Assembly (NCBI RefSeq): GCF_004361735.1
Contig: NZ_SNVV01000024.1
Coordinates: forward strand, 1-64,000
Direction: 5' to 3'
DNA: 64,000 bases
From: Azoarcus indigens
GTDB taxonomy: Bacteria > Pseudomonadota > Gammaproteobacteria > Burkholderiales > Rhodocyclaceae
Part shown: positions 22,563 through 32,600 of the stretch, piece after piece
Position numbering within the stretch: position 1 is the first letter of the stretch
How the letters are laid out: every line of letters starts with the position of its first letter
Notes under the pieces: model-generated
The model's input: only the letters and a program-made list of their open reading frames with translations
Databases searched by the model: none
What the model was told of the DNA's origin: nothing
Position numbers and translations under genes: made by a program

Positions 22563-24938
22563 CTAGAAGCGGTAGCGTGCCGTCAGCAGCACATTGCGTT
22601 CGGCGCCGCGGTAGAAGCTGCCGTAAGCCTTGCCGGCGTAGTAGCTGCGATCGAACAGGTTGGTGACGTTGAGGGCGAAGCGCCACGGCCCGGTGTCATA
22701 GCGCACGGCGGCATCGAACAGCGTGTAAGCGGGTTCGGACGAGGTGTTGGCGATGTCGTTCCAGCGCTTGCCGATGTAACGCATGCCGCCGCCGATGGAG
22801 ATGCCGCGCAGCGCCTCGACCGGCAGCGTGTAGTCCAGCCACAGGCTGGCGGTCTGCTCCGGGGTGAGGATCTGGAAGTTGCCGACTTCGCTGGAGTCGG
22901 CGCTCTTGAGCACCTCCATGTCCAGCAAGGTCAGGGCGGTGGTCATGCGCAGATTTCGGCTGAGTTCAGCCTTGGCCTCCACCTCCAGGCCGCGGGAGCG
23001 CACCTTGCCGATCTGGCGGGGCTCGAAAGTGGCCGGGTCGTAGCTGACAACCTGGCTTTTCTCCAGATTGAAGAGTGCGGCGGTAAAGGACAGGGGCAGG
23101 CCTTCGGGCAGGTATTTCACCCCGGCTTCGATCTGGCGTGCTTCGCTGGGGGAGAAGGGCTGACCGCCGCTATCCACGCCCAAGTTGGGAACGAAGGATT
23201 CGGTATAGCCGACGTAGGGTACCCAGCCATTGCCAACGAGGTAGCTCAGGCCGGCCCGATAGGTGCTGGCCTTGTCGTCCTGGTGGGTGACGCTGCTGGC
23301 CAGGCGGTCGTCGGTCTCGCTGCGCACCCGGTCATAGCGGGCGCTCAGGGTAAGCAGCCAGTGCTCGTCCAGGCGCAGCTGGTCCTGCAGGTAGAGGCCG
23401 AGCTGGGTGCTGGTGACGCGGGTGTCGGCGGCGAGGGTGACGGGATCGGGAATGTTGATGCCGTACACCGGATTGTTCATGTCCAGGCTGGTCGTCCAGT
23501 CGCGCTTGCGCCGCCAGCGCGCATCGCTGCGGTCCCAGTCGAAGCCGGCGAGCAGGGTGTGGCCGATGGCGCCGGTGTTGAGGTGGCCTTCCACCGAGGT
23601 GTCGACGGCCAGTTCGCGTACCGACTCGATGTCGTGCCGGGCTTGGCGCAGCAGGGTGACGCCGTCGCCGTCCAGGCTGGAGAGGATGTGGCGCTTGTTC
23701 ATCGCCCGGTGCGCGTAGCGCAGGTTCTGGCGCAGCGTCCACCGGTCGTTGAGCTGGTGCTCCAGGCGGTAACCCACCGCGTTGGAGAGTGTGACCATGC
23801 GGCTGTACTTGGGGTCGCCCTCCTTCACGTCGGTCGGGCGGCCATCGGCGCCGGTAACGTATTGCACATCGTCCGAGGCGTCGTCGCGCAAATGCTCGGC
23901 CTGCAGGGTGAGCCGGGTGTCAGGGCTGAGCTGCCAGCGCAGGGAAGGGGCGAGGTATTGCCGCTCCTGCCCCATGCGCTTGCCGTCGGGGTACGCGTCC
24001 TGGGTGTCGGTATCCAGCCCGAGGGCCACCAGGCGGTAGCGCAATCTGCCGTCCGCGTCGATATCGCCGCCGACGTCGGCGGCCAGTTGCTTGCGGTCGT
24101 AGCGGCCAAGCTGCAGCACCACTTCGTTGGGGGCATCCGGGTCGGGCTGTTTGCTTACGCGGTTGACTACGCCGCCGGCGTCGCCCTTGCCGAACAGGAC
24201 GGATGAGGGGCCGCGCAGGACCTCGATGCGGTCCAGCCCGTAGACCTCGGTCTGCACGCCGAGGAAGGTAATGCCCACGTTCTGAATCAGGCCGTCGCGG
24301 TAGCTGCTGGTGTACCAGCCGTCGAAACCACGCAGCACGACCCAGTCGGGCGCGCGGGAATCGAAGCCGAAGGGGCTGACATTGACCCCGGGGGTCTGCT
24401 GCAGCGCCTCTGTCAGGGTGGTAATGCCTTTGTCGTCCATCTCCTGGGTGCCGATCACCGAGATGGACTGGGGAATCTCGGCCAGCGCGGCATTGGTTTT
24501 GCTGCCCGTGGTGGCGCGGCGGGCGACATAGCCGGGCGTGGGGCCCCAGGGGTTTTCCAGCCCGCTGGCGGTAACGGATACGGCGGGAAGGGTGGTTTCC
24601 CCCGCCGGCAGACGCTTCACCCCCAAGGTGCCTTGCGGTGTTTCGCTGAGCTCCAGCCCGCTCCCGGCCAGGGCGTGGGCGAACGCCTGCGCCAGGCTCA
24701 GATCGCCCTGCACCGCCGGCGCCTGCCGGCCGGCAACCAGGGTGGGATCGACGGCGATGATGCGGCCAGCCTGGCGGGCGATGCGGGTGAGAGTGGCATC
24801 CAGCGGGCCGGCGGGAATGTCGTAACGCTGGACGGCGGCGCCGGCCTGGGCGTGGGCCGGGGCGGTGGGCAGCGTGGTGGCGAGCAGCAGCGCCAGGGCG
24901 ACGGGGCGCAGGCGGGCGATGGGCAGGGCAGGAAACAT
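22563..24938 (-). CDS. TonB-dependent siderophore receptor with N-terminal signalling domain
   Basis: A 791-residue outer-membrane receptor. After a signal peptide ending AHAQA, residues about 40-110 form the STN signalling domain (YDIPAGPLDATLTRIARQAG), which contacts FecR. The plug follows (IPQSISVIGTQEMDDKGITTLTEAL, GLDRIEVLRGPSSVLFGKGDAGGVVN) and then a 22-strand barrel ending NVLLTARYRF, with C-terminal Phe. The pattern fits the FpvA/FhuE/FoxA type that imports hydroxamate or mixed siderophores with TonB energy; the ligand is unknown. ATG 24938 has a GGAG six bases ahead. It is the third gene of a fecI-fecR-receptor set, which predicts surface signalling. Confidence 0.93.
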   Translation of the reverse strand: MFPALPIARLRPVALALLLATTLPTAPAHAQAGAAVQRYDIPAGPLDATLTRIARQAGRIIAVDPTLVAGRQAPAVQGDLSLAQAFAHALAGSGLELSETPQGTLGVKRLPAGETTLPAVSVTASGLENPWGPTPGYVARRATTGSKTNAALAEIPQSISVIGTQEMDDKGITTLTEALQQTPGVNVSPFGFDSRAPDWVVLRGFDGWYTSSYRDGLIQNVGITFLGVQTEVYGLDRIEVLRGPSSVLFGKGDAGGVVNRVSKQPDPDAPNEVVLQLGRYDRKQLAADVGGDIDADGRLRYRLVALGLDTDTQDAYPDGKRMGQERQYLAPSLRWQLSPDTRLTLQAEHLRDDASDDVQYVTGADGRPTDVKEGDPKYSRMVTLSNAVGYRLEHQLNDRWTLRQNLRYAHRAMNKRHILSSLDGDGVTLLRQARHDIESVRELAVDTSVEGHLNTGAIGHTLLAGFDWDRSDARWRRKRDWTTSLDMNNPVYGINIPDPVTLAADTRVTSTQLGLYLQDQLRLDEHWLLTLSARYDRVRSETDDRLASSVTHQDDKASTYRAGLSYLVGNGWVPYVGYTESFVPNLGVDSGGQPFSPSEARQIEAGVKYLPEGLPLSFTAALFNLEKSQVVSYDPATFEPRQIGKVRSRGLEVEAKAELSRNLRMTTALTLLDMEVLKSADSSEVGNFQILTPEQTASLWLDYTLPVEALRGISIGGGMRYIGKRWNDIANTSSEPAYTLFDAAVRYDTGPWRFALNVTNLFDRSYYAGKAYGSFYRGAERNVLLTARYRF

Positions 24939-25098
24939 CGGAAACTCCGCAGGTTGGTTGACCGGCATGGCCGGGCTTTCACCTGCATGTGAGCCGAGCG
25001 CGGAAAAGTGACAGGGGTGGCGTGAAGTTTTTCAGGGCGGGTTTGCCGCGGCCTGCCCGTGGCCCTGGCGCCGCGCAGCTTTCCGGCTGGCGGCGCGT

Positions 25099-26067
25099 TC
25101 AGCGCGCCTCTATCCAGACCCAGTAATCGGTGCGCCGCCGTACCGCGATCGGCAGCGCCTCTGCCAGCGCGGCCAGGGTGCGCTCGCTGTCGTCCAGCGG
25201 GAAAGTGCCGGTCACCCGCAGGCCGGCGGCTTCCGGGGCGACGCGCAGTACGCCGCTGCGGTAGGGGCGCAGGGCGGCGATCACGTCCGCCAGCGGGCGG
25301 TCGTGCACCTCGATGAAGCCATCCTCCCAGGCGGCGATGCCGCGCGGCGCCTGGCTTTCCGGGTAGACGGCGCGGCGGTCGAAGCGGGCGCTGGCGCCCT
25401 CGGCCAGCACGCTGCCGGCCGCCGCCTGCGGTTCCAGTGCCACCCGGGAATGCAGCACTGCCACCAGCGTGCTGCCGGCCTCCTGGCGCACCAGAAAGCG
25501 AGTGCCGAGCGCGCGCACGCTGCCCTCGGCGGTCTCCACCACGAAGGGGCGGGCGGGGTCGCGGGCGACCTCCACGATCAGCTCGCCGCTGCGCAGCTGC
25601 AGCCGGCGCTGGCTGGCGTCGAAGGCGAGGTCGGCGGCGCTGCGGGCGTTCAACCACAGCTGGCTGCCGTCGGCCAGGGTGTAGCGGCGGCGTTCGCCGG
25701 TGCCGGTGTGCAGATCGGCGAACAGGTCGTTCACCGGCATCTGCCGGTGCACCAGCGCGCCGCTGCCGGCGCCCAGCAGCAGCAGGCCCAGGGTGTCGCG
25801 CAGCATGCGGCGGCGGTTGGCGGGCGCCAGCAGCGCGCGGCGCAGGCCGCTGCGGGCAGCGGCTTCGCCGGGCAGACTGTCGAACAGGCCGAGGGATTGC
25901 TCCAGCCGCGCGGCGGCGGCCTCGTGGCGCGGGTCGGCCTGCCGCCAGGCGCGGAAGGCGGCGCGCTCCGCCTCGCCGGCCTCGCCGGAACGCAGCCGCA
26001 CCGCCCAGGCGATGGCCTGCGCGGCGGCCGGATCGGCCTGCGGCGGCACGGTGTCAGAGCGCGGCAT
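25099..26067 (-). CDS. FecR-family anti-sigma/sigma regulator
   Basis: A 322-residue protein. The N-terminal cytoplasmic domain contains AIAWAVRLRSGEAGEAERAAFRAWRQADPRHEAA (DUF4880), a transmembrane segment lies near LGLLLLGAGSGALVH (about 94-108), and the periplasmic FecR domain has YTLADGSQLWLNARSAADLAFDASQRRLQLRSGELIVEVA. A C-terminal STN-interacting part follows (DRPLADVIAALRPYRSGVLRV). It transmits the siderophore signal from the receptor to FecI. It overlaps the end of fecI by 14 bases, which indicates coupled translation. Confidence 0.92.
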   Translation of the reverse strand: MPRSDTVPPQADPAAAQAIAWAVRLRSGEAGEAERAAFRAWRQADPRHEAAAARLEQSLGLFDSLPGEAAARSGLRRALLAPANRRRMLRDTLGLLLLGAGSGALVHRQMPVNDLFADLHTGTGERRRYTLADGSQLWLNARSAADLAFDASQRRLQLRSGELIVEVARDPARPFVVETAEGSVRALGTRFLVRQEAGSTLVAVLHSRVALEPQAAAGSVLAEGASARFDRRAVYPESQAPRGIAAWEDGFIEVHDRPLADVIAALRPYRSGVLRVAPEAAGLRVTGTFPLDDSERTLAALAEALPIAVRRRTDYWVWIEAR

Positions 26068-26566
26068 AGCAGCGCGTCAGCGCCTGGGTCATGTACTGCC
26101 GCACCCGGCTCACCGAAACGCCCAGTTCGGCGGCGATCTCGGCATAGGTGAGGCCGTCGAGCTGGCTCAGCAGGAAGGCGCGGCGCGCCTTGTCGGAGAG
26201 GCCATCCAGCAGGCGGTCGATGGCGAACAGGGTTTCGACCACGATGGCGCGCTCTTCCTCCGATGGCGCCACCGCCTCCGGCAGCGCCGCCAGCTCCGCC
26301 ACCCAGGCCCGCTCCAGATCCTGCCGTCGCCAGTTGGCGAATACCAGCCGGCGTGCAATCGTCACCAGCCAGGCCCGCGGCTCCTTCACTCCGTCCATCG
26401 CCCGCGGCTTCTCCAGCACGCAGACGAAGGTGTCATGGGCAATGTCCGCCGCCGCATGGCCGCAGCCGACCTGCCGCCGCAGCCATCCCAGCAACCAGCC
26501 GTTGTGATCGCGGTAGAGCTCGGCGAGCGGTGGAGCGGATGGCTGGGTCGGGGAAGTGGGGGACAC
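26054..26566 (-). CDS. FecI-type ECF sigma factor
   Basis: A 170-residue sigma factor with region 2 (ADIAHDTFVCVLEKPRAMDGVKEPRAWLVTIARRLVFANWRRQ) and region 4 (LDGLTYAEIAAELGVSVSRVRQYMTQALTRCYA). It should direct transcription of the TonB receptor when FecR signals. The GTG start at 26566 has GGAGG six bases upstream. A Fur-box-like sequence lies 60-80 bases upstream, so iron repression is likely. It is the first gene of the fecI-fecR-receptor run. Confidence 0.93.
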   Translation of the reverse strand: MSPTSPTQPSAPPLAELYRDHNGWLLGWLRRQVGCGHAAADIAHDTFVCVLEKPRAMDGVKEPRAWLVTIARRLVFANWRRQDLERAWVAELAALPEAVAPSEEERAIVVETLFAIDRLLDGLSDKARRAFLLSQLDGLTYAEIAAELGVSVSRVRQYMTQALTRCYAAL

Positions 26567-26623
26567 GGGTGCCTCCGGGCCGGCGAGTAGGCAGCGGATG
26601 AGGCGGCCGGTGGCGGCTGCCGT

Positions 26624-26646
26624 TATTTGAGAATAGTTCTCATTTT
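26624..26646. promoter_or_regulatory. Fur box upstream of fecI
   Basis: TTTGAGAATAGTTCTCATTT is an imperfect palindrome (GAGAA-TAG-TTCTC core) that matches the usual proteobacterial Fur site. It lies between the fecI-like start at 26566 and the 3' end of the LysR gene. It is AT-rich in a GC-rich background, which adds weight. Repression by Fe-Fur is inferred. Confidence 0.75.
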
Positions 26647-26674
26647 TTCATTCGCGGGCGTGAGGCGTCAATGT

Positions 26675-27580
26675 TCAGCGCACGCCCGTCGTTCCCGGCA
26701 AGCCGCCCAGCTCCCGCTTCACCCAATCGATGAACACCCGGCTTCGCGCCGGCAGCAGCCTGGCGCTCGGATAGACGAGGTGCACCGGCCGCGGCGGCAG
26801 TTCGTAGTCTTCGAGGATGGCGGTGAGCCGGCCGGCCTGCAGGTCTTCGGCGACCTGGTAGGAGATGAAGCTGCCGCAGCCCAGGCCGGCGCGGCAGGCG
26901 TCCACCGCCGGGGCGACGTGGTTGAAGCGCAGGCGGCCATCCACTTGCAGGCTGAATTCGCGGCCCTGTTCGGCGAAGTGCCAGAGCGCGGCGGCGTTGC
27001 TGGTGAAGGCGATGCACTCGTGCCCGGCGAGCTCGCGGGGATGCGCGGGTGTGCCATGTGCGGCGAGGTAGGCGGGGGCGGCGACGGTGATGCGGCGCAG
27101 CTGGCCCAGCGCATGGGCGACCAGGGACTGGTCCTGCAGCGGGCCGATGCGGATGGCGACGTCGATGTTCTCCTCCAGCAGATTCACCACCCGGTCGTAC
27201 AGCCGCAGGTCCACCCGCATGCGCGGGTAGCGCTGGACGAAGCGGGTGACGACCGGGGCGACGTGCTTCTGGCCGAACAGCACCGGCGCGGTGACGACCA
27301 GCTGGCCGGCGGGATCGACCGCGTCGCCGGCCACCGCGGCTTCGGCCTCGTGGATGTCGGCGAGGATCTGCCGGCACTGGGCGACGTAGCGGCGGCCTTC
27401 CTCGGTGAGGGCGAGGCGGCGGGTGCTGCGGTGGAAGAGGCGGGCGCCGAGTCCGGCTTCCAGCGCGGCCAGGCCGCGGACGACCACCGGCAGGGAGAGG
27501 TCCAGGCTGTCGGCGGCGGCGGTGAGGCTGCCGCCGTCGGCGATGGCGACCGCCATCTGCATCGCCCTGAGCTTGTCCAT
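26675..27580 (-). CDS. LysR-family regulator divergent from a GST gene
   Basis: A 301-residue LysR protein. The HTH is MQMAVAIADGGSLTAAADSLDLSLPVVVRGLAALEAGLGARLFHRSTRRLALTEEG in outline, and the effector domain starts at GQLVVTAPVLFG. It is of the group that resembles DsdC/AaeR-like single-target regulators. The ATG at 27580 is chosen because GGAG stands five bases before it. It is divergent from the GST gene; CTAATC occurs twice between them, so this regulator probably controls the GST and FMN-protein genes (inference). Confidence 0.85.
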   Translation of the reverse strand: MDKLRAMQMAVAIADGGSLTAAADSLDLSLPVVVRGLAALEAGLGARLFHRSTRRLALTEEGRRYVAQCRQILADIHEAEAAVAGDAVDPAGQLVVTAPVLFGQKHVAPVVTRFVQRYPRMRVDLRLYDRVVNLLEENIDVAIRIGPLQDQSLVAHALGQLRRITVAAPAYLAAHGTPAHPRELAGHECIAFTSNAAALWHFAEQGREFSLQVDGRLRFNHVAPAVDACRAGLGCGSFISYQVAEDLQAGRLTAILEDYELPPRPVHLVYPSARLLPARSRVFIDWVKRELGGLPGTTGVR

Positions 27581-27697
27581 GCGCACTCCGATTGCTGCGG
27601 AATTGGCAGGAGTCTAATCCGCTGGCGTCATTTATTGCTGATCACGGACTAATCACAATCGGGGCTCCCACTGCCGCAACGACCAAGGAGACCCGCC

Positions 27698-28345
27698 ATG
27701 CCCCGTCCGCTGCCCACCGAACCGCTGGTGCTGTACGGCCTGCCCCTGTCCGGCCACTGCCACCGGGTGGCGCTGTTCCTGTCGCTGCTGCGGCTGCCCT
27801 TCCGCTACGAAGAACTGGACCTGGCCGCCGGCGCCCACCGCCAGCCGGATTTCCTCGCGCTGAACCCCTTCGGCCAGATCCCGGTGCTGAAGGATGGCGA
27901 CACGGTGGTGGCGGATTCCAACGCCATCCTGGTGTACCTGGCCGGCCGCTATGGCGCGGACGAGGCGATACGCTGGCTGCCGGCCGATCCGCTGGGCGCC
28001 GCCGAGGTGCAGCGCTGGTTCTCTGCCGCCGCCAGCCTGCTCGCCTTCGGCCCGGCGCGGGCGCGGCTGAAACATGTGTTCGGCGCCGACATCGACTACG
28101 CCGCCGCGATGGCGCTGGCCGACCGCCTGCTGCCGGTGATGGAGCAGACCCTGTCCGCCCGTGCCTACCTCGCCGCCGACACGCCTACGCTGGCGGACAT
28201 CGCCATGTATAGTTACACCGCCCATGCGCCGGAGGGCGGCGTGTCGCTGCGGCCCTACCCGGCGGTGCGCGCTTGGCTGCAGCAGGTGGAGGCGCTGCCC
28301 GGCTTCGTCGGCATGCCGCGCTCGCCGGACCGCAGCGGAGACTGA
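27698..28345 (+). CDS. Glutathione S-transferase family protein
   Basis: A 215-residue GST. The N-terminal thioredoxin fold has LVLYGLPLSGHCHRVALFLSLL, the cis-Pro motif FGQIPVLKDGD and the glutathione-binding VVADSNAILVYLAGRY. The C-terminal helical domain ends with a YPAVRAWLQQVEALPGF motif. Ser18 or the nearby His could activate glutathione. AAGGAGA precedes ATG 27698. The stop is only three bases before the next ATG, so both are in one operon, divergent from the LysR gene. Confidence 0.9.
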   Translation: MPRPLPTEPLVLYGLPLSGHCHRVALFLSLLRLPFRYEELDLAAGAHRQPDFLALNPFGQIPVLKDGDTVVADSNAILVYLAGRYGADEAIRWLPADPLGAAEVQRWFSAAASLLAFGPARARLKHVFGADIDYAAAMALADRLLPVMEQTLSARAYLAADTPTLADIAMYSYTAHAPEGGVSLRPYPAVRAWLQQVEALPGFVGMPRSPDRSGD

Positions 28346-28348
28346 GCG

Positions 28349-29341
28349 ATGGATACCACCCCACACCGGCCGCCGCCGGAACACCCCGGACGCGGCTTCC
28401 ATGCCGGCGAGCGCCTGCTGCAGGCGCGCATCGGCGTGGAGGAGGAGCTGGCGCCCATCGGCCAGCGGGTGATCCGCGACCACATGCCGGAGCAGCACCG
28501 GGAGTTCTTCGCCCAGCTGCCCTTCATCGTGCTCGGCGCGGCGGACGCCACCGGCCAGCCGTGGGCGACGCTGCTGGCCGGGCCGCCGGGCTTCCTCCAT
28601 TCGCCGACGCCGCAGCGGCTGCGGGTAGCGGCGCTGCCGCCGGCGGGAGACCCGCTGCAGGCGGCGATCCGGCCCGGTGCGCGCATCGGCCTGCTGGGTA
28701 TCCAGCCGGCGACGCGGCGGCGCAACCGGGTGAATGGCGTGGTGACGGCGGTGGATGCTGGCGGCTTCGAGCTGGCGGTGCTGGAGAGCTTCGGCAATTG
28801 CCCGAAGTACATCCAGGGGCGCGAAGTGGTTTACCTGGGGGAAGGAGCCGCGGGCGCGGCGCCCGTGCGCTGGCTGAACGCCCCGGATACCGTCGCACAA
28901 CAACTGATCGCCGCCGCAGACAGCCTGTTCATTGCCTCCCGCCATCCGGGCGAGGATGCGGTGCTGGCCTATGGCGCGGATGCCTCCCACCGCGGCGGCC
29001 CGCCCGGCTTCGTCCGCCTGTCCGTGGCGGCGGACGGCAGCACCGCGCTGCTGCTGCCGGACTATGCCGGCAACCGCTTCTTCAACACCTTCGGCAATCT
29101 GCTGCTGGAGCCGCGGGTGGGGCTGGTGTTTCTCGCTGCGGGGGCGCCGGCCGGGCTGCTGCATGTGGCCGGGCGGGCGGAGATCCTGGAGGCCGGGGAC
29201 GCGCCGGCGCAACTCGCGGCCCTGCCCGGCGCCGAGCGCCTGCTGCGCATCGTCGTCACCGCCGTCTGCCATCGCCCGCAGGCCGTGCCGCTGAGCTGGC
29301 CGGCGGCCTTCCAGCCTTCGCCTTTCCTGCCGGCGGAGTAG
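28349..29341 (+). CDS. Pyridoxamine-5'-phosphate-oxidase-like FMN-binding protein
   Basis: A 330-residue protein with two PNPOx-like split-barrel parts: QHREFFAQLPFIVLGAADATGQPWATLLAGPPGFLHSPT and, later, PPGFVRLSVAADGSTALLLPDYAGNRFFNTFGNLLLEPRVGLVFL. The pattern FxNTxGNLLxxPRxGLVF is typical of predicted flavin-nucleotide-binding proteins of this family. It probably binds FMN or F420-like cofactor; substrate unknown. It is translationally linked to the GST, three bases apart. Together they may form a detoxification pair (inference). Confidence 0.82.
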   Translation: MDTTPHRPPPEHPGRGFHAGERLLQARIGVEEELAPIGQRVIRDHMPEQHREFFAQLPFIVLGAADATGQPWATLLAGPPGFLHSPTPQRLRVAALPPAGDPLQAAIRPGARIGLLGIQPATRRRNRVNGVVTAVDAGGFELAVLESFGNCPKYIQGREVVYLGEGAAGAAPVRWLNAPDTVAQQLIAAADSLFIASRHPGEDAVLAYGADASHRGGPPGFVRLSVAADGSTALLLPDYAGNRFFNTFGNLLLEPRVGLVFLAAGAPAGLLHVAGRAEILEAGDAPAQLAALPGAERLLRIVVTAVCHRPQAVPLSWPAAFQPSPFLPAE

Positions 29342-29664
29342 GGGGAACGAGGGCGGCATCGAGCTTTCCCCCGCTGTTCCGGGCGGGATATGCCGTTCGG
29401 AAAGGCGGCGGCGAAGAGAGCGGTGCCCGGCCGTCTTTTCCCGCCGGGGCCGAGGTTGGCGGGTGCCATCGGAAGCCGCGCCGATCGGCCCTACCCGGCC
29501 TGCCGGCGCCGGATTTTCCTTTGCGCGCCTGTCATCCGACGACATACTGCGGTGATAACATGCACTTACATTTATTCGTCGTCCCCGACCCCAGCGATCC
29601 GGACTGATTGTTTGCCGGTGCTGCCGCCTGCCGGGGGACGCCACAATCAAGAGAGCATCCCTCC
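29342..29664. other. Intergenic region upstream of the autotransporter gene
   Basis: About 320 bases. The first 200 are very GC-rich with no coding signal. The last 130 are more AT-rich (around CATACTGCGGTGATAACATG) and probably hold the autotransporter promoter. I find no small gene or RNA that I can support. Confidence 0.45.
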
Positions 29665-32600
29665 ATGGCCTTACGGAAATCGTCCTGCCCCCGTCTCACC
29701 CTGCTCGCCCTGGCCGTCGGTCTCGGCCTCAGCCACCCGGCGCTGGCCGGGAACTTCCGCTGGAATGGCAGCCAGGGAGCGGACTGGAACACCCTGGGCA
29801 GCTGGGACTGGGACGGCTACGGCCCTCCGGGGAGCGGCGACACCGCCACCTTCGACCTGATCTCGGCGCCGGTCGCCAGTCTCGGTTCCACCACCACCGT
29901 CAACTTCCTGGTGCTGGGCGGCGGCAGCGAGGGGCGGCTCAACATCACCGCCGGCGGCAGTCTCACTACCGGCTCGGCGCTGATGGGCAATAGCGCCGGG
30001 GCCAACGGCGTGCTCAGCGTGAGCGGCAGCGGCGCCGCCTTCATCGTTTCCACCGGCGCGCTGACCCTGGGCAACGAGGGCACCGCCACACTGACGGTGG
30101 AGCAGGGCGCGAGCGCTTCCGTTACCAGCGGCCCGGTCTATATCGGCGCTACGGCGGGCGGCAGCGGCACGCTGACGCTGCAGACCGGCGGCAGCTTCGA
30201 TGCCGGCACCGGCATGCTTTACGTCGGCTACGGCGGCAGCGGCACCATAGAGATCACCGCGGGCCACCTGGAGAGCGACAGCGCCCATCTGGGCGACGGC
30301 GTGGGCAGCAGCGGCGAAGTGAGCCTGAGCGGCAGCAGCAGCAGCTGGAACAATAGCGGCGCGCTGGCGGTGGGCGTCGGCGGCACCGGCACGCTCAGCC
30401 TGAGCGGCGGCGCCAGCGTCACCACCCAGAGCGCGACGATGGCCAGTGCCGCCGGCCTCGCCAGCGCTATCTCGGTGGCCAGCGGCAGCCAGCTGACGAT
30501 CAACGATACCTTCTATCTCGGCCTCTACGGCAACGGCAGCCTCACGGTGGAGAGCGGCGCCAGCGTCAGCTCCGGCGAAACCTTCATCGCCCGCTATGCC
30601 TCCTCCACCAGCACCGCCCTTGTCAGCGGCGGCAGCTGGACCACCGCCCGCCTGATCATGGGCGGCGATCCCTTCGACAACACCTCCACCGGCGGCACCG
30701 CCACCCTCACCGTGGAGGACGGCGGCAGCCTGAACACCGGCGCCGTCCTGCTCGGCGGCGCGGCAGCCGGCTCCGGCAGCGTGACGGTGGACGATGCCAC
30801 CTGGACGGCCAGCGACCGCATCTCGGTGGGCTACGCCGGCAGCGGCGCGCTGACGGTGACCAACGGCGCCACCGTGACCAGCACCGGCGGCCTGGTGGGC
30901 CATCTTGCCGGCAGCACGGGCGTAGTGACGATCACCGACGGCAACTGGATCAACTCCGGCGTGCTGTATGTGGGCAACGAGGGCGAGGGCACGCTGACGG
31001 TATCGGCCAACGGCATGGTGAGCAGCACCGACGGCTACGTCGGCGTGGCCAACGGGGCGGTGGGCGAGGTCCACCTCAGCGGCGGTTCGAGCTGGACCAA
31101 CAGCGGCGACCTTCTCGTCGGCCAGAGCGGTGGCGCCTCCGGCGAGGTCACCGTCACTGGCGGCAGCACGCTGACGGCCGGCGCGCAGGCCATCCTCGGC
31201 GACCTGGTCAGCTCGCACGGCAGCCTCACCGTCAGCGGCAACGGCTCCAGCGTGACGGCCGGGCAGGATTTCAACGTCGGCCGCTTCGGCACCGGCTCCC
31301 TGCTGGTCAGCGGCGGCGCCACGGTCAGCGGCAACCGTGTCTATATCGCCAACGAGAGCGGCAGCAGCGGTTCGGCGGTGGTCACCGGCAGCGGCTCCCA
31401 CTGGACCTCGACCCACAAGCTGCACGTCGGCCTCGGCGGCTCCGGCGAGCTGACGGTGAGCGACGGCGGCACCGTCAGCGCCACCGAGCTGGGCATCGCC
31501 ACCCAGGCGGGCTCCACCGGCGTGCTCAACCTCGGCGCCGCGGCGGGTGCCGCGGCCCAGGCGGCCGGCGTGCTGGACACCGCCTCCATTGCCTTCGGCG
31601 CCGGCAATGGCACGCTCAACCTCAACTACCTCGGCAGCTACACCCTGGCCGCGGCCTTGTCCGGCAGCGGTGCGATCAACCAGCTCGCCGGCAACACCAC
31701 GCTGAGCGGCAATTCCAGCGCGTTCGCCGGCCTCACCACGGTGAGCGGCGGCACGCTTACCGTCAGCGGCAGCCTGGGCGGCATGCTGCAGGTGGCCTCC
31801 GGCGGCACGCTGTCCGGCAGCGGCACGGTGGGCAGCACCACGGTGGCGGCCGGCGGCGTGCTGGCGCTGGATGCGCCCGGCAGCGCGCTGCATGTGGATG
31901 GTGACCTGACGCTGGCCAGCGGCTCGCTCTACCGCGTGCACACCACCACCAGCGGCCTCTCCGACGCGGTGGTGGTCGACGGCAACGCCTTCCTCGCCGG
32001 CGGTCTCAGCATCCTCGCCGGCTCGGCGGAATACACCGCCAACACCCGCTACACCATCCTGAGCGCCACTGGCCTGGTGACGGGCACCTTCAGCACGGTG
32101 AGCAGCGACTTCGCCTTCGTGACGCCGGTGGTGCGCTACGACGACCAACTGGTGGAACTGACGCTGACGCCCAACGGCGCCGGCTATGCCTCGGTCAGCA
32201 CCACGCCCAACCAGGCCGGCGTGGCCAACGCGCTGACCGCCGCCGCGCTCAGCGTCCCCATCGGCAGCGAGTTCGACCAGGTGCTGTCCCGCATCGACAC
32301 CCTTTCCACCGCCCAGGCGCAAGTCGCCTTCGACAGCATGAGCGGCCGCGCCCACCTCGGGCTGGCCAACCTCGGCGTGCTCTCCAGCACCATCCAGACC
32401 CTGGGTAGCCACAACATCGGCGGCGCGGCCGGCGGCGCGCCGCTGCTGGGCTTCAACGCCAGCGAGCCGGTGCTGCTGGCGGCCAACGCCCAGGCGGACA
32501 CGATGAGCGACGTCGGCGGCGGGCTGGGTCTGCGCCTGCGGCCGCAGCGCGAGCGGGGCTACATGTGGGCGCAGGTTGTCGGCGGCCACGGCAATACCCG

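Noticed and set aside
29900-31550. CRISPR-like periodicity
   Set aside because: The periodicity comes from degenerate coding repeats of the autotransporter passenger; the units are not identical and there are no unique spacers. I found no CRISPR array in the window.
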